Assembly: GCA_015501595.1 (NCBI GenBank)
Contig: JADNRX010000087.1
Coordinates: forward strand, 62,001 to 126,000
DNA length: 64,000 nucleotides
Reading direction: 5' to 3'
From: Hymenopellis radicata
Taxonomy: Eukaryota; Basidiomycota; Agaricomycetes; Agaricales; Physalacriaceae
Below the pieces are notes generated by a model, which searched no databases, had not been told where the DNA came from, and worked only from the letters and a program-made list of their open reading frames with translations. A program made the position numbers and the translations under genes. This document shows, in pieces, positions 55,795-64,000 of this stretch (positions are counted from its first letter, which is position 1; each line of letters begins with the position of its first letter).

Positions 55795-58700
55795 CAAGAG
55801 TCGCCGTGTATCTATTTTCGGAAATAACCTGTGGCCATCCAATTTTTCCTTCCGGTCCACCACCTTTAGATTGAGTGGGCTTGGGCGGGTGCTGCCAAAA
55901 TGCAGAGCATCCGAGGGATATCGTCTGCCGGGAGGCTTTGCTTGTCAAGGTGTCCCTTCCGTCTAATCGACCCGTTCTTTTATCCCGTATTAAACGACCA
56001 TTTAATAGTTCTCGATGTCGGACAAATGCTTTGAGGTACGTGTCCAGCCGATTTATTGCTCTATCTTAACTAACTCAGACAGCCGAAATTTGCCTACTAG
56101 ACAGGTGCGCATCACGCTTTGTGGGTTCGTCTTAATTCACCAAGTCACGGCAGCTTTGCAGGAGCACGCAGCCGAGCCACGCAGTTCGGAATTTGCTGGC
56201 AACGCGTCCATTCTCTACCACGCGTCCACACGCTTTTGGATTCAATATCTTTTCTAAAAAGACGCCAGAACCTACACCAGAGACCGTTGCACCTCCCTCG
56301 GAAATTGTTGCACCCCCTCCAGAAATTGCTACTCCTGCAGAACCTTCGACGTTACCATCGCCGGCAGATGAAGCTGTAGCAGCTACCAGCAGCACGGCCT
56401 CTCCACCTATAACTGAAGCTGTTAGCAGCACGCCCGTGACAGAAGTTGCTAGCAGCACGCCCGTGACGGAAGTCGTATCAGTATCTCCCTCGTCCGCCGT
56501 AGATGTCGTTGCATCATCCCTTCCAGGCGTGTCCGCAGACGCTATCATGGCTGCCCTCACTCCTCTCCAATACGGCGACCTCGCGTCAATGGGTCTCATG
56601 GGCTGGACACCAGCCGCCCTCTTCCGCTATGTCATCCAGTTCCTCCACATCTCCGTCGGCATGCCCTGGTTCTGGACGATCCTCGCCTCTTCCGTCATCG
56701 CCCGCCTCGTCGTCGTCCCACTAAGCATCCAGGCGCTGCAGCTCAGCGGTCGGATGACTGCTATCCGACCGCAGTTGGAGGTTGAGCAGGCCAAGATCAA
56801 GGAGGCCGGCAAGCGGCACGATGTCCTTGTGCAATCTGCGGCGGCCAGGAAGACGCAGAAGCTTTTGGAAGACTCGGGGTATAGTGTGAGCAAAGCCATA
56901 TTGAGTGGCGGTGTGCCCATCATATGGTCATTTGCAACGTTCTATGCCACGGCGCGTGTCGTTTGGAATGTCCCTCAGGTGGCGCAGTATAGCGGATTCT
57001 GGCTGCTACCGGATATGTCGGCTACTGCACCGGGTTGGATGTGTGCTGGGATGGGCGGAATGACGTTTGTAGCCATCAGGGTGCGCACTGTTGCTCTCTT
57101 CATTGTGCAATCTCAATATGAATCCTTGTTCAGGCTGCACTCGGCGACCCAGGGACTGAAGGATACATAAAGCGGATGGATTTACTGAGTTTTGTTCTTC
57201 CGGCTCTGATCCCATTTTCGTTTTGGGCTGTCGGTGGTACATCGGTGAGCGTCTGCTTCTGTTCTTTCGGTAACGAAATGCAGCGCTGATATTCCGACTT
57301 GAGGGCGTTGGGATATACATCATGGCCACGGCGGGCGTGATGCAGGCGCAGTCGCTTATTCTGCGTCATCCTGCAGTGAGGGCACGGCTTGGACTTGCTC
57401 CAAGGTACTATGTTCCGTTCCTCCCCAGCTTGCGGGCTGTTGGGCCAAACGCGAGGGAGGCTTGGGGGGACTTTAAAGCGTGGTTTTTCCAGCCCACTCA
57501 GGCTGTTGCTGCTGCTACAAAGAAACCTCGTCGACGATAATTGTAGCATTGCCTGCTGAATAGATCGAATTCAACCTGATTCGTCTTTTACAGTTGGGAA
57601 CCAGAAACTGAACCTCGCAAAAGGGACGCTTCAGGTAACATTAAGCATGCTTTAGAGCTACTTACAAGAAGAAAAACTTTACGTATAACGAGCTCATAAC
57701 TGAGTACTAAGTAAGTAGTTGATTCCGACGACCAGCTCAACTGGGAAGCTTGCGGTAAGTGGTAAAGGAGACGAGACATGTTCCGCCAATTGTCGCTAGG
57801 CGAGGGTGATTTTGTACGAAAACAAGAAGTCCGTTGTCGCGAACTTCCAAAGCGGCAGAGGCAAGGCGGAGGTGCTATTCAAGGCACGCTACATACGCGC
57901 GCGCGAGCAGAAAATGATAACAAAGTCAACTCGCTTTACCAGACGCCGAAGGGTGATGGACGCATTCCTAGGACATGAGATTGCAGGATGGCAATTTTTC
58001 GGCGATGATGGACGCGAGGAAGAGACCGAAAGCAATGGTTCAATATCGAAGAGGGAGCATTGAACGCATTAAATTTCAGCTATACTCAAGTTTTTTGTGC
58101 GATGTTCCGTCCATGACATTGAAACCAATGATGTGTCTCCACGCGTGTCACGGCCACAGCTATCAAATTTCGGAATAACCAGGGCTATGTTCGACTACAT
58201 AAGGGGCGAGGCCGGCGATGCACCCTCAACACTGTTGACCAGCAGCTGCAGGTTACCAAAATGAATTCTGGGGTGGGGTGTAACAGTAACTGTACCTTGT
58301 CTAACTTCGCTTTTAATTTAGGTGGCGGAAGAGGGTTTTAGCGAGACTGACACGCTGTGCGTCTCGATGGCTTGTGGCCTTCACCTTCCTTACTGTGACC
58401 GAGCAAGCCTCCAGATGACGAACAGACCTCGAATTATGAGGACTACCTCTCTGAGAACGATTGTAGCTCGAGGCTAAGTGAGACGTGGTAAATAAGAAGG
58501 TAAGATGAGCTAGCGCCAGAAAAGGCTGGTACTACATCGATAACCTTCTGACTTGCTCCTTTCCTAAAGACAGGAACCAGGTCAGCGCGATGAAACGGTC
58601 ATATGCATGGTGTTGTAAACAGTAACTCTAAATCTTGACGGGGGGTTATAAGTACTCTAGTCATAGCTATAAGATATCTGAATCAGTTCGCGTTATGTTC

Positions 58701-59356
58701 GCGCAGCTCCGCGAATCCTGCGCAGTTTAAACGCAAATCCTCCAGCGTGAATTCTTCGGCGATCCTGTGCCGTGCCAAGGGTACACAAGTTCCCACGCCA
58801 CCGAATGTTGACACATCAAACCTTGTGTCCGATCACCTACCTTGTCATCGAAACGCCCATCTTCGCCGTTGTTCTCGTCGTCGTTGGCTACCAACTCGTC
58901 CACTCTTTTTCTACCTTTCATTAACACCACCACCACCATGATTGCCTCTCTCGCAGTGTTTTCCTTGCTCACGACTGCAGCTTACGCCCAGGTGCGCCAT
59001 CTTCTACCGCTCCATTTTCCGGATTTTTTCTAAATTTCTCCCGATTTTCCGATAGTCATCGACGTCGACGGCCAATGCCCTTATTCCCAGCGCAGCCAGC
59101 AGTACCTGCAAAACGTTTTTGAACAAACTCAATTCGGATACAACGCTGGACAAGTGTGCCAACTCGATGGTGTCTGCTTCATCCGCATATTCCCCTGGCA
59201 ACTTTACCGACACCCCGACGGTGTCTGGCATAACCAAGACGCTCGATACCCTGTGCGCCTCGTCGTGCAGCGACACCGATGTGCGGCCTCTGCTCACCGA
59301 GTTCTCCGCGGCGTGCCCCCAGGAGCTGACCAGCGAGCCCATAGCCCAGGTTGTCC
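55795..59356. repeat. Segmental duplication block Y, second copy
   Basis: Direct partner of 43270-46833. Identity begins about 105 bases before the OXA1-like start codon and then runs almost unbroken; beyond 59356 the secreted-protein gene continues here only. Confidence 0.92.
55900..57540 (+). CDS. Mitochondrial Oxa1/Cox18-family insertase, copy 2
   Basis: Exon-for-exon identical to copy 1 at a constant offset of 12524 bases: 55900-55949, 56009-56035, 56083-56104, 56154-57080, 57134-57244 and 57304-57540. The protein has the same basic presequence, low-complexity linker, five membrane segments of the YidC/Oxa1 fold and basic tail. The only coding-region-adjacent change seen is in intron 1 (cccgttc instead of ctatcg). 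Its upstream region is different beyond about 105 bases, and the CACGTG box of copy 1 is deleted, so expression may differ. Both copies appear functional. Confidence 0.86.
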
Positions 59357-59949
59357 TCACCTACGACACGCTCTACGCCATAGTCCCCTTCCACAACGCT
59401 CTATGCACTAAGAACGACGGCGGCAACTACTGCCTTGTCCAGTCGGCGTCCAGCAACAGCTCGGCATCCGTCTCAGCGGGCGTCAAGGCGTACGCGGGCT
59501 CCTCGTCGGTCGACGTATCCACTCTAGAGGATTACCTCACCACCACCGCCTCCTCCATTTCCCGCCGCGCAGACGTAACCGTCACAACCCCTAACGCGAC
59601 CACCTGGGCGAACAGCAACCTCGTATACCTTTTCCTTAACGGGTCAGGCACTGCCTCCACGCTCTGCACGACCTGCACGTCCAACATCATGTCTGCGTAC
59701 ATGGACTTTGAGGCCAAGATTCCCTATGGTCCCGGTCTTGCCCAGAGTGCGTTGATGAGCGGACAGGCGGCGCTGTACTCGGGCATCTCGTCCGTCTGTG
59801 GCGCGGGCTTCCTCAACAGCGCCGTCCAGGCTGCTGGTGGTATCTCCAGCTCCGGCATGGACTCTTCCGATGCCCCGCGCGTTGTGTCCAGGTTGGAGGG
59901 TGTCGCTACCGCGATCGGAGGCCTTGTATTAGCCTCTTTGTTCATCTAG
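58938..59949 (+). CDS. Secreted, probably GPI-anchored cell-surface protein (315 aa)
   Basis: Exons 58938-58991 and 59056-59949 (64-nt intron) sum to 948 nt. The signal peptide is MIASLAVFSLLTTAAYAQ. The mature region has regularly spaced cysteines: STCKTFL, LDKCANSM, TLCASSCSD, SAACPQEL, HNALCTKNDGGNYCLV, TLCTTCTSN and SSVCGAGF. N-glycosylation sequons occur at NFT, NAT and NGS. The C-terminus has a Ser/Ala/Gly-rich spacer, then LEGVATAIGGLVLASLFI, a typical GPI-attachment signal. The layout resembles a family of fungal cysteine-rich surface proteins (perhaps DUF7729; not certain). Function unknown. Upstream gene is the OXA1-like copy 2; the other copy at 46415 is truncated. Confidence 0.8.
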
Positions 59950-60429
59950 TCATCTATGGGCACTACAGTATGCCTTTGCCGTCGCCTTGTTCATTCAAGA
60001 TTTTTCCTCGTCTCTGGGCATTATAGTATACCCCCTCCCCCCGCTTCCGCAGTGTATGTTCATTAAGCTAGCATAGACTGTTTGGTTATCGTATTCTTAT
60101 TTCATCGTCATCTACGCAGCTCTATTTACATCCTAATCCAGGTCGTTTCTTTGGGCTATGGGTAGGGCGTGGCCGGCCACTATTTATTGCTTTAATCCAC
60201 CAGTGTAACTGTACACACCCAGGACACGTAGCAGAACTGGGTATGTATGCTTTCTGCACCACAACGGTTACTACGGTTTGGCGGAGCCTCATGCACGGAT
60301 ATCTAACGCCACACCTTAGGATGGTTTGTTGGAGGTTTGAGATCGCCTTTCGGTGTCTGGCGACAGAGACTTTGGCCTCTGCTTCCCTGGAGAGTTCTGC
60401 GCGTTCATTACGCGTCTCTTCATGGACGA
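59950..60429. other. Intergenic, no gene seen
   Basis: 3' region of the secreted-protein gene, with ct-rich sequence near 60030 and a short frame at 60243-60461; no feature recognised. Confidence 0.5.
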
Positions 60430-60720
60430 TCTGGTTTTTGTACGCTTATAATAACGTATGAGGTGCGGACTCATACGGCTGAAGCTTTGGGTGTCGAGAC
60501 AAGATCGATTTGAGGGATGCGGAATAATGTCTGTTGGAATTCTTGGAATCTGGTCAAGTGTTCAACGTTCAGGTGTTTCTCATGTTGATTCTTTAACTTC
60601 CGTCATTGATTTGCAGCTTCCTCTGTACCTTTCTCATGCTGGTCCACAGCTAGCTCTTCAATTGATTGACATTTGTTCCATTTCAGTTCTGTACCTTTAC
60701 CCTACTAAGTAGACCAGCAC
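60430..60720. repeat. Dispersed repeat, related to 39130-39490
   Basis: Contains ggactcatacggctgaagct (60468 on) in direct orientation relative to 39468, and gatttgcagcttcctctg (60608 on) inverted relative to the 39.25-kb site. It abuts the left end of the inverted block X copy, so it may mark the rearrangement point. Confidence 0.6.
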
Positions 60721-60726
60721 GGACAC

Positions 60727-60776
60727 CTTGACAAGCAAAGCCTCCCGGCAGACGATATCCCTCGGATGCTCTGCAT
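60727..60776 (-). pseudogene. Isolated first exon of the OXA1-like gene
   Basis: The 50-nt first exon encoding MQSIRGISSAGRLCLS is present in inverted orientation together with its upstream region, but the sequence leaves the gene seven bases into intron 1. This is the boundary of the block X duplication. Confidence 0.85.
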
Positions 60777-61160
60777 TTTGGCAGCACCCGCCCAAGCCCG
60801 CTCAATCTAAAGGTGGTGGATCGGAAGAAAAAATTGAATGGCCACGTGATCGAAGGTTATTTCCGAAAATAGATGGACAGGCGACTTTTCCTTCTCTGCT
60901 TCTTCCAGGACATTGACCGTCTCAGCTATAAACATCGTTGATGGCCGCATGCGTCGGTGGAGTTGAAAAGGTGAAGGGAAACGGAAAGCGCCAACGATAT
61001 CGCTGCTACCTACGCGATGCTATAGCCCTCGATGGAATGTCAGTTTGTCTGTTTATCCTAGCCTGTTTGTCTTGCATATGGTATGCGACTTGGGGTCCTA
61101 CGGAGGGCTTTCGGATTCACAAATACCCTTGTCCCCACTCGTCCACACAAACGAACGGCT

Positions 61161-61634
61161 ATGGCCATACCAAGACATGCCGATTGCATAATGCGACTTG
61201 AAGCTTGAAGACCTCCTGTTTTCAGGTACCTTGGCTTCCGATACTGCGGTTGACCTTCGCCCATGAGTACAATCATGTCCTTCAACCGCCCATGCCCCAA
61301 AGCTGTATACTTAAAGCCAACCCGGGAAAATGTCGCAGAGTTTATAACGCTGCATCAAGATATCATAGTACGTTATATCAATCACTACTTATCGTGTCTG
61401 GTGTAGGAAACGCGTGCCGTAAAGATCGAGGAGACCATAGTGGTGAGTCGTTGGTGCAACGTCTCTGCGAAAGTACGTCGAGGATTGTGGCGCGACCGTG
61501 AAGTCGGTATGTCGAAACCAGTATTGGCCTGTTCCTTGTTGCTGATTGTACAGAAGTGTCTGTGGCTAGGGATGATGCGATATTCGTGGCCCCGTAGACT
61601 CGGGTTGATTCTGGCTATCAAAGCGCTGCAATAA
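61161..61634 (+). pseudogene. Truncated family-A relic, copy A4
   Basis: Counterpart of the relic at 42439-43009: the same lost donor after the first exon, the same frame break after LTFAHEYNHVLQPP, and RRGLWRDREVGMS. In addition about 95 bases covering the ETQIHT to WAPL part are deleted. Clearly non-functional. Confidence 0.72.
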
Positions 61635-61864
61635 GTTCCTTGGAATACACGCAAGTTTTTTTTATCCAAGATTTCAATTTTGTTGGAGGTTTACCTGAGC
61701 TCAGACTTCTGGAGTTCTCTCTGTCGGTCCACGTGCAGACATAAAATGCTCTTCTTTTTCTGGTCCGGGCTTTTTCGACAAATCGAATAGCATTACAGCT
61801 TACTGTGTTCTTCGACTCGCCATACTGCTCTAAGGTAATCTATCCGTGTTCATGGCTTTGATTA

Positions 61865-62878
61865 CTAGTTCACCAACCTCTGCCTCTCCTCCTTCTGATA
61901 ATTCTCAACGAGATCTCTGCTCGTCTGAATACCCGTCTCGATCCCATTCTTCAGAACCACAACATCAGCAACCGTCGTCATCAGGCGATAGCCCGCCTTG
62001 AACCTGTCGACGATGTCCCTCTCCGCCGGCACGAACCCGACAAGAGGCTTGCCGTACTGGCGCGCAAGGGACTCGATGCGCTCTATGGCTTCCGCGACGC
62101 GCTTGGGATCATTGTCCAGGTCATTTCCCAGATCCGTAGGACCAATCACTGAAACAAACAAGTCAAGTCAGTGTCAATGTTACGCTCGTCACGAATGGCG
62201 GCCTCACTGATAGCGTCTACGCCCTCAATCTGCAGAATCTCCTCAAGATTCTCCACGCCCAATCCGCTCTCGATCTGAGGGATGACAGCACAATGGTCGC
62301 TCGCGACGTCCATCCAGGTCTTTCCCTCCGGAGCGGCCAGTTGGGCTCCAGGGAAGACTGTGAACATGGTTAGCACCTCAACGACGCGCCGACTGGGGTG
62401 TAACTTACGGACGAACGGCGCGAAGGACCGGTTTCCTTGCGGAGGGAACCTCACGGCCGCGATTGACGCGCGCACCTGGGCGGGAGTTTCGGAGTGGGGG
62501 ATGATAATGCCACCTGCGCCGGCGTCGAGTGCCCATGTAACCCAGTCATGCGCGTACGATGGGACGCGAACGACAGGGATGATGCGGCCTTGGGAGTACA
62601 TCCTCAATGTTTGGATCTGCGGGGGCTCACGATAAGCAGGCGCTCAAAAAGAGGAGGAGAACGTGTACCATCTCAGCCATGAGCGTCGGCGAAAGCGGAG
62701 TATGCTCTGCATCGACGACTACCCAATCGACGTTGGTGGCTGCGACGATCTTGCAGACATCAACGGAAGGAAGACCAGCCCAATACCCGAAAAGGGCAGT
62801 GTCGTTCTGTATGGTGTCGGCGATGGCCTGCCGCAGGTTGGGTGACTGGCGTATGTGAAGAGCGTTGTATCGGTCCAT
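61865..62878 (-). CDS. HpcH/HpaI-type aldolase, copy 2 (intact, 283 aa)
   Basis: Mirror of copy 1, with exons 62878-62669, 62616-62409, 62357-62208 and 62148-61865. The intron-1 donor is the normal GT (62668-62667). Motifs: WVVVDAEHTPLSP, RIIPVVRVPS, GIIIPHSETPAQ, VIPQIESGLGVENL and GVDAIMIGPTDLG. The D.EH pattern and QIE..PTDL positions needed for the divalent metal and 2-oxo acid substrate are kept. A short cytosolic enzyme with no targeting signal; expected to cleave a 2-oxo-3-deoxy acid into pyruvate and an aldehyde, exact substrate unknown. About a dozen residues differ from copy 1, including IQNDT for IENDT and VVVDAEHTPL for VVFDGEHTPM. Confidence 0.86.
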
Positions 62879-64000
62879 GTTGAGTCTAGGTACGATGAGA
62901 AGGAATATGGCTCAGAGGAGAGATAGTAAACTCTAGATTGAGCTACAGACCTTATATAGGCATAGATTCTTTCAACTTGCTTTACAATCCGATTAGTAAG
63001 ACGAGGTGGGGAATACCAAGTACCGTGACCTTGTATGCAGAGAGCGGAGTAGTGGCCTCAGGGTTATATTCCAAAAGGATTCTCATAGCCCACCGAGGGC
63101 TGAGTTACTGCGCTATTAATGAAGTAGTTGGTTGACTCTCAGTCGCGATCGGAGCTGAAGTTGGCATACCTACCTGATATGATGTACTAAGTAGTACAAT
63201 TGCGCCGCTCAAACCACTCAAATCTTCAGTATGTTGAAGAGTAAAAAGTTCTACAGGGATAAAACAAATGCGCTGAAGTTCAATTCCGATAATTTGCGAC
63301 CTTGTGGGCTCAGTCGGATCCCGTGAGTAGGCTTCAATGATAACCCCCGCTGCTTTGAACAAAAATCGCTTACTCAGCTCTGATAGATATCTAGAATGTA
63401 AGCTTCAGGCTTCCTTCAGAGTTGGATTACAAATACTCTTGAAGACGTGCATGTGCAACAGTGTTCTTCGTACGACGTTCTGCGCTAAGTATGACGATTC
63501 CCGGCGTCCGATACCAGACAGTTATATCAAACGAGAGAGGACTACCATGCACTTGAATTGATCCTGTTGAGAGAGCTCCTATGTTACGAAGTACCCGCGC
63601 TTTCTTGAACGGCATTGATGAAAGGGGAATTGCCTTTTTGAGCGTTACTCCTCTTTCTTCTGACTCTCATCTTAAGCATTCCGCTTTCGATTCTAGCCAC
63701 TTTACCACTAGCATTGCTTCGCTCGGGTGCAAGTTCGGTTCGCGCAAAAGCCAGCGGTTTCTAATACTGGAGTCCTGGGAATACCCGACAACTTTTTCCT
63801 AGCCAACTGACCTACCCAGATCATGCACATTACACCCTGTGGATATACTGAGGTCAAGGCGCGTTTTTATATCCATGCACCAGAGTGCAAATGATGTTCC
63901 AACGGAACGGATGAAATGCCCTGCATAGCGTGGCTCTGTTACGCTCGTGTACGAGGGTACTTTGGATTCGTCGGTGATGGTCGCTTTAACTGGCCGTTCC
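62879..64000. other. Remainder of inverted block X; candidate membrane-gene traces
   Basis: The upstream region of aldolase copy 2 is followed by minus-strand frames (63105-63362, 63427-63615) that match damaged frames at 40469-40960, and by the plus-strand membrane-like frame at 63890-64000. Copy 2 keeps the 63105-63362 frame open for 85 codons where copy 1 has stops. No family recognised. Confidence 0.4.

Larger units (their letters stand above)
60727..64000. repeat. Segmental duplication block X, inverted copy, running off the window
   Basis: Reverse complement of 40006-43433, with small and medium indels (for example about 95 bases missing from the family-A relic). Position 64000 corresponds to 40006, and the homology does not end there. 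Confidence 0.88.

Noticed and set aside
1..64000. CRISPR arrays, tRNA and rRNA genes
   Set aside because: No regularly spaced direct repeats, no cloverleaf with intact A and B boxes that I could verify, and no ribosomal core motifs.

Overview
The window reads as nuclear DNA of a filamentous basidiomycete (Agaricomycete-like). Genes are split by many 45-60 nt GT-AG introns. The recognisable families are ones known from mushrooms and their relatives: a TKL-type kinase, DUF6535 and DUF6699 proteins, F-box-like proteins with the GRVR.WDGLI-type tail, and a NACHT relic. Two housekeeping genes are clear: translation elongation factor 1-beta and a mitochondrial Oxa1-family insertase. No prokaryotic operons, CRISPR array, rRNA or tRNA were found.

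Layout. 0-1.7 kb: TKL kinase (-). 2.2-8.2 kb: a tandem pair of coiled-coil paralogues (-); the second is split by three hAT-like non-autonomous transposons, one of which carries two more. 8.2-9.9 kb: no recognised gene. 9.9-18.6 kb: a DUF6535 gene (+) split by a 5.66-kb nested transposon complex containing a large palindromic element, itself split by a third element; a one-base frameshift is also present. 18.7-19.8 kb: DUF6699 gene (-). 21.3-26.0 kb: an unnamed paralogous family (one relic, two intact 5-exon genes, -). 26.8-29.7 kb: candidate secreted protein and an F-box-like gene (-). 32.0-33.1 kb: eEF1B alpha (+). 34.0-35.9 kb: second F-box-like gene (+). 38.4 kb: NACHT relic.

40.0-46.8 kb and 55.8-64.0 kb hold duplicated blocks. 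Block X (HpcH/HpaI-type aldolase plus a pseudogene of the unnamed family) lies at 40.0-43.4 kb and, inverted, at 60.7-64.0 kb and beyond. Block Y (OXA1-like gene plus a secreted, probably GPI-anchored protein gene) lies at 43.3-46.8 kb and, in the same orientation, at 55.8-59.4 kb. The Y copies are almost identical; the X copies differ more. Each locus has one damaged gene that is intact in the other: the aldolase splice donor at 41.4 kb, and the secreted-protein 3' end at 46.8 kb. 46.8-55.8 kb is gene-poor: a GT-rich minisatellite, a candidate small spliced transcript, and a 5-6 kb intron-dense tract with repeated exon-intron units and hairpins.

Exon structures of eEF1B, both OXA1 copies, DUF6535 (insertion and extra T set aside), DUF6699, both aldolases, the secreted protein and the two intact unnamed-family genes were built by eye, and their summed exon lengths are divisible by three. 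Functions of the unnamed families remain unknown.
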